48,175 nucleotides of DNA from an uncultured Hyphomicrobiales bacterium (GTDB taxonomy: Bacteria > Pseudomonadota > Alphaproteobacteria > Rhizobiales > Devosiaceae): positions 1 through 48,175 of the forward strand of contig CAIMLX010000074.1 of the NCBI GenBank assembly GCA_903842455.1, in the 5' to 3' direction. The notes beneath the pieces are model-generated. The model made no database searches. It worked only from the letters and a program-made list of their open reading frames with translations, and had not been told where the DNA came from. The translations under genes and the position numbers were made by a program. Below, piece by piece: positions 33,166-41,776 of this stretch; position 1 is the first letter of the stretch, and each line of letters starts with the position of its first letter.

Positions 33166-34190
33166 TTCCGAAGCAGCCGGTCGGCGGTACGGGTCTTGAG
33201 ATCAGCCGGATCGGCTTTGGCGGGGCGCCGCTCGGCGACCTGAAGCGGGCGCCGACCGAGGCGGGCGCGCGCGAGGTGCTGCAAGCGGCGTGGGATGCGG
33301 GCATCCGCTATTTCGATACGGCGCCGTTCTATGGCTCCGGGCTATCCGAACGGCGGATCGGCGATTTCCTGCGCGACAAGCCGCGCGACGAGTATGTGCT
33401 CTCGACCAAGGTCGGCCGGCTGCTGGTGCCGGATCGCGCCTATGCGATGCAGCGGCATGGCAGCGCCAGCGCCCTGCCCTTCCGGCCGGTGTTCGACTTC
33501 ACCCGTGAGGGGGTGATGAAAAGCTTCGAGCAATCGCTACAGCGGCTGGGGCTCGAGCGGATCGATATCCTGTTCCTCCACGATCTCGGGTGGTTCAGCC
33601 AGAAGGACCGGCACGAGGAGACGATGCGGCAGGCGCTTTCCGGGGGCGGCATCCGTGCGCTGACCGAGTTGCGCGACAGCGGGGCCGTGCGTGCTATCGG
33701 CGCGGGGGTAAACGAGTGGCAGATCATCGACGAGCTGATGAACCACGGCCGCTTCGACATCTTCCTCCTCGCCAACCGCTACACGCTGCTCGACCAGCAG
33801 GTGATCGACACGCTGCTGCCGCGGGTGAAGCGCGAGGGCGTGGCGATCGTCGACGGGGCGCCGCTCAACAGCGGCATCCTCGCCACCGGGCCGGTGCCGA
33901 ACGCGGTCTACGACTACGCGCAGGCGAGCGGCGAGATGATCGAGAAGACGCGGCGGATCGAGGTGCTGTGCAGGAAGCATGGCACGACGCTGATCCGGGC
34001 GGCGCTGAACTTTCCGCTCGGGCATCACGCGATCACGGCGATCATCCCGGGGTTTTCGAACGTGGCGGAGTTCAGGGACAACCTCGAAGGCTATCGGCTG
34101 GGGATACCGGATGCGCTGTGGGATGAGTTGAAGGCGGAGGGGCTACTGCACAAGGATGCACCGGGGCCGGTGACGCCGGTGTTGGGGTAG
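33150..34190 (+). CDS. Aldo/keto reductase (aldose/fucose dehydrogenase-like)
   Basis: A 346-aa TIM-barrel oxidoreductase. RIGFGGAPLGDL (about 21-32), the catalytic Asp in IRYFDTAPFYGSGLSERRIG (Asp51, Tyr56), Lys in VLSTKVGR and His in DILFLHDLG (about 145) form the AKR tetrad. The family that includes D-threo-aldose/L-fucose dehydrogenase is closest, so it may oxidise a free sugar with NAD(P)+. It overlaps the ThuA gene, implying coupled translation. Substrate is inferred only. Confidence 0.88.
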   Translation: MGDALIPKQPVGGTGLEISRIGFGGAPLGDLKRAPTEAGAREVLQAAWDAGIRYFDTAPFYGSGLSERRIGDFLRDKPRDEYVLSTKVGRLLVPDRAYAMQRHGSASALPFRPVFDFTREGVMKSFEQSLQRLGLERIDILFLHDLGWFSQKDRHEETMRQALSGGGIRALTELRDSGAVRAIGAGVNEWQIIDELMNHGRFDIFLLANRYTLLDQQVIDTLLPRVKREGVAIVDGAPLNSGILATGPVPNAVYDYAQASGEMIEKTRRIEVLCRKHGTTLIRAALNFPLGHHAITAIIPGFSNVAEFRDNLEGYRLGIPDALWDELKAEGLLHKDAPGPVTPVLG

Positions 34191-34359
34191 ATACCTCGTC
34201 GAGCTCAGGCTCGTTGCTCCCCCCGGGGCGAGGCGGTGCCCACATCCAGCTCTCCTGATGCTGTAGAACAAGATCGGTGCAAGTCGATCTTTTGATTTCC
34301 GCACTATTTCGGACGTCCGTAAATTCGGGTTATGCTCGGGGACTTACGGAGGGAAACAA

Positions 34360-34869
34360 ATGCGGTCGATCGTTGCGGCGCTTGTTGTTGTGTTGGCAGT
34401 GTGTCTTTCGTCTATCGGACCCGGCCGCGCCGGTGAGGCGGAAGTCAACCTGCTGCGGTCCTATATCGGCAACTGGGCGGGGCAGAGCGTGCTGATCGGC
34501 GGGGATCAGCCCGAGGCGTTCAGCTGCCGCCTCGCGGTGACGCAGGGTCGGCTGGTCAAAATCAACTATGCTGGCCGCTGCACGCTGGTGAACATGAACC
34601 TGTCGGTCACGGGCACCATCTCCTTCAACGACGAGGCCAATCGCTACGAGGCGACGATGCGCTCCAATGTCGGCTTTTCGGCCGCTGCCGTCGGCATGCA
34701 GAAGGGCAAGACCATCGTGTTCGTGCTCAAGGAGCGGCAGGCCGACAGGGGCGGCGGCACGATGGAGGTCGACTCCGTGCTGGAACTCACCGGCAGCCGG
34801 ATCGCCGTCGATTTCAACGTGGAGTTCAACCGCTCCGGCCAGGTGCTGACGGCCAAGGTGCCCTTCTAG
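34360..34869 (+). CDS. Secreted protein of unknown function (169 aa)
   Basis: ATG with GGAGGG seven bases upstream. Signal peptide at about 1-24 (MRSIVAALVVVLAVCL...GRA) and a mature beta-rich part beginning EVNLLRSYIGNWAGQ, with FSCRLAV and GRCTLV giving two Cys in a likely disulfide. The LxxxIGxWxGxG-type opening resembles lipocalin-like/DUF proteins of Hyphomicrobiales, but I cannot name a family. It is monocistronic and convergent with gcrA. Confidence 0.65.
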   Translation: MRSIVAALVVVLAVCLSSIGPGRAGEAEVNLLRSYIGNWAGQSVLIGGDQPEAFSCRLAVTQGRLVKINYAGRCTLVNMNLSVTGTISFNDEANRYEATMRSNVGFSAAAVGMQKGKTIVFVLKERQADRGGGTMEVDSVLELTGSRIAVDFNVEFNRSGQVLTAKVPF

Positions 34870-34921
34870 CGAAACTGACCGGGCTGCATTCACCGGCTGC
34901 ACGCTGCAACCCATTGCGGGT

Positions 34922-34953
34922 CTGAAAAGCAAAGGCCGAGCTTTCGCCCGGCC
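34922..34953 (-). terminator. Rho-independent terminator of gcrA
   Basis: On the minus strand GGCCGGGC-GAAA-GCTCGGCC forms an 8-bp stem (one G-T pair) with a GAAA tetraloop, followed by TTTGCTTTT, 28 bases after the gcrA stop. Confidence 0.85.
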
Positions 34954-34981
34954 CTGGAACTGCTTTTCGGTTGCGGAAGCC

Positions 34982-35584
34982 TCAGCGCTTCTTCTTGTCC
35001 ATCTGGTGGTAGGCGCGCCGCGAGTGGAACTCGCAGTAGGGCTTGCCTTCGTCGGAGTGGCCGCCGCAGAAGTAGAAATCCGGGGTCAGCGGGTCGCCGA
35101 TCGGCCACTTGCAGGTGTGCTCGTTCAGCTGCAGCAGGGTGAGGCGCTTGTCGACCGGGATGAACAGTTCGGCCGCCTGCGGGGCCATCTGGACCTCGAC
35201 GGCGAATTCCTCATCCATCTTCAGTGCCGTGGCTCCCTGGATACCGCCGCCGCCGGACGACATCGGCCGCGACGACTTCATGGTGGCGCCCATGCTGCTG
35301 CCGCCGCCACCACCGTTGTGGCCGCCGCTGACAAACGCGCCGCTGGAGCGCACGCCGCTCGACGACGGTGCCGAGACACGACGCGCCGTCGGCCGCGGCA
35401 CCTGACGCGCCCGCGGCGCGGAACTGGCGGGCTTGGCCCGGCCGCTCAGCTTGAGCCGATGTACCTTGCCGATAACCGCATTGCGGGTGACGCCCTCGCC
35501 CAGAACTCCGGCGATCTGGCTGGCGCTCAGACCTTCAAGCCAAAGTTTCTTGAGCAGCTCGACGCGCTCTTCAGTCCAGCCCAT
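34982..35584 (-). CDS. gcrA: GcrA cell-cycle regulator
   Basis: A 200-aa protein. The N-terminal DNA-binding part MGWTEERVELLKKLWLEG...SASQIAGVLGEGVTRNAVIGK is the GcrA HTH; a low-complexity Ser/Gly/Arg linker follows, and the C-terminal domain has HTCKWPIGDP, FYFCGGHSDEGKPYC and EFH, which binds sigma-70 region 2. GcrA activates promoters with CcrM-methylated GANTC sites in Caulobacter and relatives. ATG at 35584 has AGGAG ten bases upstream. Its own promoter region holds four GANTC sites. Confidence 0.95.
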   Translation of the reverse strand: MGWTEERVELLKKLWLEGLSASQIAGVLGEGVTRNAVIGKVHRLKLSGRAKPASSAPRARQVPRPTARRVSAPSSSGVRSSGAFVSGGHNGGGGGSSMGATMKSSRPMSSGGGGIQGATALKMDEEFAVEVQMAPQAAELFIPVDKRLTLLQLNEHTCKWPIGDPLTPDFYFCGGHSDEGKPYCEFHSRRAYHQMDKKKR

Positions 35585-35622
35585 CAAAAATCAGCTCCTA
35601 ACCGCCTTAAGGATTGCTGACG

Positions 35623-35814
35623 GACTCCATTCACCTGCCCCCGCTTGCACGGAGGCACGAAACACTACAAATCGTAGGTCTGGTTGGTCCGCCACACGAT
35701 ATCTCGTGCCCCAACACCTTGATCTTACACGGCTCACGGAATCTGGATCAAGAGTCAGGCCGGTTTTACACGGGGAAAACACCGGGCCGTGGCTGGCCTT
35801 TGCGAAGCTGAGTC
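35623..35814. promoter_or_regulatory. GANTC cluster in the gcrA-argD divergent region
   Basis: GANTC occurs at 35623-35627 (GACTC), 35739-35743 (GAATC), 35752-35756 (GAGTC) and 35810-35814 (GAGTC), four sites in 192 bases. GANTC is the target of the cell-cycle methylase CcrM, and GcrA acts at methylated GANTC. The rest of the 400-base interval carries an argD promoter and a hairpin, and no gene that I can support. Confidence 0.6.
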
Positions 35815-35850
35815 AAATCAGGCACTTGGGGTGCGATTGGGGCGGCTCCG

Positions 35851-35879
35851 TTGACTTAAACGCTCCACAAAGGCATATG
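35851..35879 (+). promoter_or_regulatory. Promoter upstream of argD
   Basis: TTGACT (35851-35856) and CATATG (35874-35879) are 17 bases apart, directed toward argD. The -35 is near-consensus; the -10 is weaker. Confidence 0.55.
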
Positions 35880-35888
35880 AAAGGCCTC

Positions 35889-35920
35889 AACGCGCCGCTT
35901 TTCGCAGCGCGTTTTTGGTT
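35889..35920 (+). terminator. Terminator-like hairpin in the argD leader
   Basis: AACGCGC and GCGCGTT make a 7-bp stem with an 11-base loop, then GTTTTTGG. It lies only about 10 bases after the predicted -10, so a transcript starting there would be ended at once unless anti-terminated; the argD ATG is 65 bases further on. Confidence 0.6.
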
Positions 35921-35984
35921 TCTGTGGGCCTTTTGCAACACTTTATTAACCGGCCCTGAAATGACCCATGAAAGGGGTACTGAG

Positions 35985-37178
35985 ATGTCTGCGCTGTACG
36001 GCACGTATGCCCGGTCCAACCTCGCGTTCGAGCGGGGCGAGGGCGTGCGATTGTACGCACAGGACGGGACCGAGTACCTCGATTTCCATACCGGCGTGGC
36101 GGTGAACGCCCTCGGGCACGGCGACCCGCACATGGTGGCGGCGCTGAAGGCGGCGGCCGAGAAGGTCTGGCACACCGCCAACACCTTCACCATTCCCGAG
36201 CAGGAGCGGCTGGCGCAGCGGCTGGTGGACAACACCTTCGCCGATGCGGTGTTCTTCACCAATTCGGGCACCGAGGCGGTGGAATGCGCGGTGAAGACGG
36301 CGCGGCACCATTTCTGGGCCAAGGGGCAGCCGGAGCGCTTCGAGGTGATCGCCTTCACCGGGTCGTTCCACGGCCGGACCATGGGGATGATCGCGGCCTC
36401 GGGCAACGAGCATTACCTCGAGGGCTTCGGCAAGCCGCTCGAAGGCTTCAAGCATGTGGCGCCGGGCGACCTCGAGGCGGTGAAGGCGGCGATCACGCCC
36501 AATACCTGCGCCATCCTGATCGAGCCGGTGCAGGGCGAGGGCGGCGTTACCGCGATGACGCCCGAGTTCATGCGTGGGCTGCGCGCGCTCTGCGACGAGC
36601 ACGACATGCTGCTGGTGCTGGACGAGGTGCAGTGCGGCTATGGCCGGACGGGCAAGTTCTTCGCCTATATGTGGAGCGGCATCGAGCCCGACGTGATGGC
36701 CGTGGCCAAGGGCATCGGGGCGGGCTTCCCTCTCGGCGCCTGCCTGGCCAAGGGCGAGGTGGCGAGATCCATGGTGCCGGGCACGCATGGCTCGACCTAT
36801 GGCGGCAACCCGCTCGCTTCGGCGATGGGCAATGCGGTGCTCGACCGCATGCTGGCGCCCGGCTTCTTCGACCATGTCGACAAGATGGGCCAGCGCCTGC
36901 AGTGGCACCTGCAGCAGCTGTCGCAGCGCTTCCCGCAGCAAGTGCTGGAGTTGCGCGGCAAGGGCCTGCTCGCCGGTATCCGGATCGCCACGCCGGTGAA
37001 GGACGTGGCCGCCCGCCTGCGCGACGAGCATCACATGCTGGCGATGACGGCCAACGAGAACGTGCTGCGGCTGTTGCCGCCGCTCGTCATCACCGAGGCC
37101 GATATCGAACTGGCGGTGGGCAAGCTCGCCGCGGTGTTCGAAGCGATCGATGCAGAGGCGAACAAGGCCACCGCCTGA
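35985..37178 (+). CDS. argD: Acetylornithine aminotransferase
   Basis: A 397-aa class III PLP aminotransferase for arginine synthesis (N-acetylornithine to N-acetylglutamate semialdehyde; also succinyldiaminopimelate in related bacteria). FTNSGTEAVECAVKTAR (about 92-108), GSFHGRTMG, LDEVQCGYGRTGKFFAY (Asp about 213) and AKGIGAGFPLGACLA with the PLP Lys (about 242) are all present. ATG at 35985 follows AAAGGGG; the frame is open upstream but lies in the gcrA promoter region. It is first of argD-argF-hslO, a typical Hyphomicrobiales order. Confidence 0.95.
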   Translation: MSALYGTYARSNLAFERGEGVRLYAQDGTEYLDFHTGVAVNALGHGDPHMVAALKAAAEKVWHTANTFTIPEQERLAQRLVDNTFADAVFFTNSGTEAVECAVKTARHHFWAKGQPERFEVIAFTGSFHGRTMGMIAASGNEHYLEGFGKPLEGFKHVAPGDLEAVKAAITPNTCAILIEPVQGEGGVTAMTPEFMRGLRALCDEHDMLLVLDEVQCGYGRTGKFFAYMWSGIEPDVMAVAKGIGAGFPLGACLAKGEVARSMVPGTHGSTYGGNPLASAMGNAVLDRMLAPGFFDHVDKMGQRLQWHLQQLSQRFPQQVLELRGKGLLAGIRIATPVKDVAARLRDEHHMLAMTANENVLRLLPPLVITEADIELAVGKLAAVFEAIDAEANKATA

Positions 37179-37199
37179 CCCAATTGCCGGACGGCTCGA

Positions 37200-37224
37200 G
37201 GGCACCGGACAGCAGCCGGTGCCC
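37200..37224. repeat. Intercistronic hairpin between argD and argF
   Basis: GGGCACCGG (37200-37208) and CCGGTGCCC (37216-37224) form a perfect 9-bp stem with a 7-base loop, with no T run. Probably an RNA-stability or attenuating hairpin between co-transcribed genes. Confidence 0.6.
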
Positions 37225-37271
37225 GGCCGCATCTTCCTGAACGGGAAGAGTCCCACATGAGGAGAGGTCTG

Positions 37272-38201
37272 ATGACCACCCCGAGGCATTTTCTCAATCT
37301 CGATGATTTCGACGCGACTACCCTGCGCGGCATGCTCAGCCATGCGGTGGAACTGAAGGAGCGCCTGAAGAAGGGCGACCGCCCGCAGCTCCTCAAGGAC
37401 AAGGTGCTGGCGATGATCTTCGAGCGCCAGTCGACCCGCACCCGCGTGTCGTTCGACGTGGGCATGCGCCAGCTGGGCGGCGAGACGATCTTCCTCACCG
37501 GCGCCGAAATGCAGCTCAGCCGCGAGGAGACGCTCGCCGATACGGCCAAGGTGATGAGCCGCTACGTCGATGCGATCATGATCCGCATCCTCACCCACCA
37601 GGACCTGCTCGACCTCGCCGAGGCGGCGACCGTGCCGGTGATCAACGGGCTGACGCGCCGGGCGCACCCGTGCCAGGTGATGGCAGACGTGATGACGTTC
37701 GAGGAGCACCGCGGCAACATCAAGGGCGCCAAGATCGCCTGGGTGGGCGACAGCAACAACGTGCTGGCCAGCTGGGTGAACGCCGCCGAACTATTCGGCG
37801 CTGAGCTCACCATAGCGGTGCCGGAAGAATATGCGCCGGAAAAGGACCTGCTCACCGACATCCGCAAGGCGGGTGCGGCGGTACGGCTGATCGAGGACGC
37901 CGAGGAGGCGGTGAAGGATGCCGACCTCATCATCACCGACACCTGGGTCTCGATGGGCGACACCGACGCCGCCGAGCGCCGCCGGGCCTTGAAACCCTAC
38001 CAGGTGAATGCCCATCTGATGGGACTTGCCGACAAGGACGCACTGTTCATGCACTGCCTGCCGGCGCACCGCGGCGACGAGGTGACCGACGAGGTCATCG
38101 ACGGGCCGCAATCGGTGGTGTTCGATGAAGCCGAGAACCGCCTGCACGCCCAGAAGGCCATCCTCTGCTGGGCGCTGGGCCAGGATCGCCAGAATACCTG
38201 A
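37272..38201 (+). CDS. argF: Ornithine carbamoyltransferase
   Basis: A 309-aa enzyme that makes citrulline from ornithine and carbamoyl phosphate. The carbamoyl-phosphate motif STRTR in [13 protein letters not shown] (about 55-67), HPCQ (about 134), the SMGD loop WVSMGDTD and the ornithine motif [11 protein letters not shown] (about 260-270) are present, the last characteristic of OTC over aspartate carbamoyltransferase. ATG at 37272 has GGAGAGG upstream and is preferred to ATG at 37257. Second gene of the argD-argF-hslO unit. Confidence 0.95.
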   Translation: MTTPRHFLNLDDFDATTLRGMLSHAVELKERLKKGDRPQLLKDKVLAMIFERQSTRTRVSFDVGMRQLGGETIFLTGAEMQLSREETLADTAKVMSRYVDAIMIRILTHQDLLDLAEAATVPVINGLTRRAHPCQVMADVMTFEEHRGNIKGAKIAWVGDSNNVLASWVNAAELFGAELTIAVPEEYAPEKDLLTDIRKAGAAVRLIEDAEEAVKDADLIITDTWVSMGDTDAAERRRALKPYQVNAHLMGLADKDALFMHCLPAHRGDEVTDEVIDGPQSVVFDEAENRLHAQKAILCWALGQDRQNT

Positions 38202-38280
38202 CGGTCGCTACGATGGATAACGCAAGCTAGCGCGGCGCTACCCCTTCCCGGGGCGGCCTTGCCGCGGGATCGGAAGTTCG

Positions 38281-39285
38281 ATGACTGAGACGCAGCTGAG
38301 CACCTATGGCCTCGACCGCCCGGAATCCGGCGATGACGTGGTGGTGCCATTCACCGTCGATACGCTGGACAGCCGGGGGCGCGTGGTGCGCCTCGGGCCG
38401 GCGCTCGACGCCATCCTGACGCGCCACAACTACCCTGCGCCGGTCGCCCGCCTGCTCGGCGAGGCGGTGGTGCTGTCGGCGCTGATCGGCTCGTCGCTGA
38501 AGTTCGAGGGCCGCTTCATCCTGCAGACGCAGACCGACGGGCCGGTGAACCTGATCGTCGTCGATCTCGATGCGCCGGACGGGCTGCGCGGCTACGCGCG
38601 TTTCGACGCCGATGCGGTGATGATGGCGCTGGAACGCGGCGAGACCAGCCCGGCGCAGCTGCTGGGCAAGGGCCACCTGGCCATGACCATCGACCAGGGC
38701 GTCCACATGGAGCGCTACCAGGGCATCGTGGCACTGGATGGCGGCACGCTCGAGGACGTGGCGCATACCTATTTCCAGCAGTCCGAGCAGATCCCGACGC
38801 TGGTGCGGCTGGCGGTGGCCGAGCACACGGTGCGCGGCCTCGGCCATCACTGGCGCGCCGGCGGCGTGCTGGTGCAGCACCTGCCGCCGCATGGCCTGTC
38901 GGTGATGCCCGACCTGCCCGGCGATGGCAATTTCGACAACCCGGACACCGCCGACCAGCACTTCGTGCAGGACGACAAGTGGACGACGTCGCGCGCCTAT
39001 GTGAGCACCGTGGGCGACGAGGAGCTGGCCGACCCCGACCTCAGCGCCGAGCGGCTGCTGTTCCGGCTGTTCAACGAGCCGGGCGTCCGGGTGTTCGATC
39101 CGGTGGGGCTCGAAGAGCGCTGCACCTGCTCGGCCGAGCGGATCGAGTCCATGTTGCGGAACTTCTCGGCCGAGGAGCGCGCCGACATGGTGGTGGACGG
39201 CGAGATCGAGGTGGTGTGCGAGTTCTGCTCGTCGGACTACCACTTCACGCCGGACGAGCTCGAGGATCACGACCACCAGCATTGA
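38281..39285 (+). CDS. hslO: Redox-regulated chaperone Hsp33
   Basis: A 334-aa cytosolic holdase activated by oxidation. The N-terminal domain has LLGEAVVLSALIGSSLKFEG (about 60-79) and the C-terminal redox switch is CTCS (about 281-284) with CEFC (about 319-322), the CxC and CxxC pairs that bind zinc in the reduced form. Length exceeds the E. coli protein (292 aa), mainly in the middle linker. It is third in the arginine operon, as in many Hyphomicrobiales. Confidence 0.93.
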   Translation: MTETQLSTYGLDRPESGDDVVVPFTVDTLDSRGRVVRLGPALDAILTRHNYPAPVARLLGEAVVLSALIGSSLKFEGRFILQTQTDGPVNLIVVDLDAPDGLRGYARFDADAVMMALERGETSPAQLLGKGHLAMTIDQGVHMERYQGIVALDGGTLEDVAHTYFQQSEQIPTLVRLAVAEHTVRGLGHHWRAGGVLVQHLPPHGLSVMPDLPGDGNFDNPDTADQHFVQDDKWTTSRAYVSTVGDEELADPDLSAERLLFRLFNEPGVRVFDPVGLEERCTCSAERIESMLRNFSAEERADMVVDGEIEVVCEFCSSDYHFTPDELEDHDHQH

Positions 39286-39317
39286 GGGCCGGGGCGCTTC
39301 CGGGCCGTTCGTCTGGA

Positions 39318-39375
39318 CCGCCCCCTCCACCGCCTCCGGCGGTCCCCCTCCCCCGTGGCTTCGCCACAGTGGAGG
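39318..39375. repeat. Dispersed GC-rich intergenic repeat
   Basis: The stretch contains CCGCCTCCGGCGG (39330-39342) and GTGGCTTCGCCAC (39356-39368), two short perfect hairpins in a CCCCCTCC-rich context between the convergent hslO and phoB genes. This pattern is one I associate with dispersed extragenic repeats in Hyphomicrobiales (recognition, not search). Confidence 0.55.
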
Positions 39376-39401
39376 ACCCGCGGCGTTCGTGATTGGGAAA
39401 A

Positions 39402-40103
39402 TTATGCCGGGGCCTGGAAGCGTTCGTCGAAGGCGTAGCCGGCGCCGCGGACGGTGCGGATGGGGTCGGCGTCGCGGTGGCGGTTGATGGCCTTGCGCAG
39501 GCGACCGACATGCACGTCGACCGTGCGCTCGTCGACATAGACGTCGTTGCCCCAGACGCCATCGAGCAGCTGTTCGCGCGAGTAGACGCGCCCGGGGTGG
39601 CGCATCAGGTATTCGAGCAGGCGGTACTCGGTGGGACCGAGGTGCACCTCGCGTCCGCCGCGGCGGACGCGGTGGCTGGTGCGGTCGAGCTCGAGATCGC
39701 CGGCTTTCAGGACGGCGGTGACCAGCTGCGGGCTCGAGCGGCGGAGCAGCGCGTTGATGCGCGCCAGCAGCTCGGGGATGGAGAAGGGTTTGACGACATA
39801 GTCGTCGGCGCCGGTGGCGAGGCCACGGACGCGCTCTTCTTCCTCGCCGCGCGCGGTGATCATGATGATCGGGGTGCGGGCGGTTTCCTCGCGGGCCCGC
39901 CAGCGGCGGCAGAGTTCGATGCCGGAGAGGCCCGGCAGCATCCAGTCGAGCAGGATGAGGTCTGGTACGCCGTCGCGGATGCGCTCCACCGCCTCGTCGC
40001 CCGAGGCGGCCGTGGCCACCCGGAAGCCCTCGGCCTCCAGGTTGTAACGCAGCAGGACGGCGAGGTCGGCTTCGTCCTCGACGATGAGAATGGTGGCGCT
40101 CAT
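39402..40103 (-). CDS. phoB: Phosphate regulon response regulator PhoB
   Basis: A 233-aa OmpR-family regulator. The receiver domain has the acidic pair VEDEAD (about 8-13), the phospho-Asp in LILLDWMLPGLSG (Asp about 54) and the switch Lys in YVVKPFS (about 106). The C-terminal winged helix (about 130-230) has VHLGPTEYRLLEYLM, YSREQLLDGVWG and TVDVHVGRLRKAI. It binds Pho boxes such as those at 45653 and 47127 when phosphorylated by PhoR. Last gene of the pst-phoU-phoB block. Confidence 0.95.
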   Translation of the reverse strand: MSATILIVEDEADLAVLLRYNLEAEGFRVATAASGDEAVERIRDGVPDLILLDWMLPGLSGIELCRRWRAREETARTPIIMITARGEEEERVRGLATGADDYVVKPFSIPELLARINALLRRSSPQLVTAVLKAGDLELDRTSHRVRRGGREVHLGPTEYRLLEYLMRHPGRVYSREQLLDGVWGNDVYVDERTVDVHVGRLRKAINRHRDADPIRTVRGAGYAFDERFQAPA

Positions 40104-40222
40104 GTCAGCTCAATCCACGGAGCATCAGCCGTTTTCGGGAGCGGCCAATGCTCCAATCCCTTGTTTTGTCGCGCTTTCGAGCCGGACAAGTCTGCGACTT
40201 TGCCCCAAAGCGCTCCAGCGGA

Positions 40223-40921
40223 TCAGCGCGGCGCGCGCTGCTGTTCGTCGGCACCCAGGTGCCGGCCGGTTTCGAGGTAGTAGGCCGCTTCGGCGATGTT
40301 GGTGGCGTGGTCGCCAACGCGCTCGAGGCTCTTGGCGCAGAACAGCAGGTGCGTGCACTGCGTGATGTTGCGCGGGTCTTCCATCATGTAGGTCAGCAGT
40401 TCGCGGAACAGCGAATTGTAGATGGCGTCGATCTCGTCGTCGTGGTTGCAGACCTCGACGGCGGCCTTGCTGTCACGCGTCAGGTAGGCATCGAGCGCGG
40501 CCTGCAGCTGGCGCGACACCAGGTCCTTCATATGCTTGACGCCATTGTAGAATTTTGGCGCCAGCCCGAGGTTTTCGAGCTGCAGGGTGCGCTTGGCCAA
40601 TTGCTTGGCCATGTCGCCGGTGCGCTCGAGATCGTTGGCGACCTGGATGGCGGTGACGACCATGCGCAGGTCGGCGGCCATCGGCTGGCGGCGGGCGATG
40701 ATCGAGACGACGGAGTCGTTGATGCGCTGCTGCATCTGGTCGATCTGGGCGTCGAACGTGCGGACGTTCTGGGCCTGCACGTGATCCAGCTTCAGCAGCG
40801 CCATGGCGCCCTCGGTGATCGCCTGCTCGACCATGCCGCCCATCTCGGAGATGGACTTGTTGAGGTCGATCAGTTCGTCCTCGTAGGAGGTGACAATATG
40901 CTCGTTCAGCGTAGCGGGCAT
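40223..40921 (-). CDS. phoU: Phosphate transport/signalling regulator PhoU
   Basis: A 232-aa all-helical protein with two three-helix repeats. ERTGDMAKQLAKR (about 97-109) and ERVGDHATNIAEA (about 199-211) are the duplicated metal-binding motifs (E-x-x-x-D-H/M) of PhoU. ATG at 40919-40921 follows AAGGAA; a longer in-frame extension upstream overlaps pstB and is rejected. PhoU connects PstB to PhoR so that PhoB stays off when phosphate is plentiful. Confidence 0.95.
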   Translation of the reverse strand: MPATLNEHIVTSYEDELIDLNKSISEMGGMVEQAITEGAMALLKLDHVQAQNVRTFDAQIDQMQQRINDSVVSIIARRQPMAADLRMVVTAIQVANDLERTGDMAKQLAKRTLQLENLGLAPKFYNGVKHMKDLVSRQLQAALDAYLTRDSKAAVEVCNHDDEIDAIYNSLFRELLTYMMEDPRNITQCTHLLFCAKSLERVGDHATNIAEAAYYLETGRHLGADEQQRAPR

Positions 40922-40941
40922 GGTTCGGTTCCTTATCCCAA

Positions 40942-41772
40942 TCAGCCGATACGGCCGGTGATGTAGTCCTGGGTCTGCTTGTGCTTGGGATTGGTGAAGA
41001 TGTCTTCGGTCTTGCCCTCCTCGATCAGCTTGCCGAGGTGGAAGAACGCGGTCTTCTGGGAGACGCGGGCGGCCTGCTGCATCGAGTGGGTCACGATGAC
41101 GATGGTGTAGTTCTCGCGCAACTCGTCGATCAGCTCTTCGACGATGGCGGTGGCGATAGGGTCGAGGGCCGAACAGGGCTCGTCCATCAGGATCACCTCG
41201 GGCCCGACCGCGATGGCGCGGGCAATGCAAAGGCGCTGCTGCTGACCACCGGAAAGGCCGGTGCCGGGCTCGTTCAGACGATCCTTGACCTCGTTCCACA
41301 GGCCAGCCTTGCGCAACGACGAATGCACGATTTCGTCGAGAGCGGACTTGGACTGCGCGAGGCCGTGGATTTTCGGGCCATAGGCGACGTTGTCGTAGAT
41401 CGACTTGGGGAACGGGTTGGGCTTCTGGAACACCATGCCCACCCGGGCGCGCAGTTCGACGACATCGAGCGACGGATCGTAGATGTCGGCGCCCTCGAGC
41501 TCGATCTTGCCGGTCACCTTGCAGCCGACGATGGTGTCATTCATCCGGTTGATGCAGCGCAGGAAGGTCGACTTGCCGCAGCCCGAGGGGCCGATGAAGG
41601 CAGTCACCGACCGCTCGGGGATATCGATGGAGACCCCGAACAGCGCCTGCTTCGTCCCGTAGTGCACCACCACGTCGCGGGCCCGCACCGGGGTTGCATG
41701 GTTGATTTCAGACTGGATCAAGGGAGCCCCCGCAGTTTCGGTCGTCTTTGCCATTCCGAGCGTCGCGTCCAT
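40942..41772 (-). CDS. pstB: Phosphate ABC transporter ATP-binding protein
   Basis: A 276-aa ATPase from the ATG at 41770-41772. Walker [10 protein letters not shown] (about 62-70) followed by [11 protein letters not shown]-loop [19 protein letters not shown], signature [14 protein letters not shown], Walker [18 protein letters not shown] and H-loop VTHSMQQA are the PstB pattern, in particular INRMND and PNPFP. It starts 4 bases after the pstA stop and 20 bases before phoU. Confidence 0.96.
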   Translation of the reverse strand: MDATLGMAKTTETAGAPLIQSEINHATPVRARDVVVHYGTKQALFGVSIDIPERSVTAFIGPSGCGKSTFLRCINRMNDTIVGCKVTGKIELEGADIYDPSLDVVELRARVGMVFQKPNPFPKSIYDNVAYGPKIHGLAQSKSALDEIVHSSLRKAGLWNEVKDRLNEPGTGLSGGQQQRLCIARAIAVGPEVILMDEPCSALDPIATAIVEELIDELRENYTIVIVTHSMQQAARVSQKTAFFHLGKLIEEGKTEDIFTNPKHKQTQDYITGRIG

Positions 41773-41776
41773 TCGA

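Noticed and set aside
35433-35984. N-terminal extension of argD into the gcrA region.
   Set aside because: It would be antisense to gcrA and cross the promoter and hairpin; the ATG at 35985 gives the normal family length.
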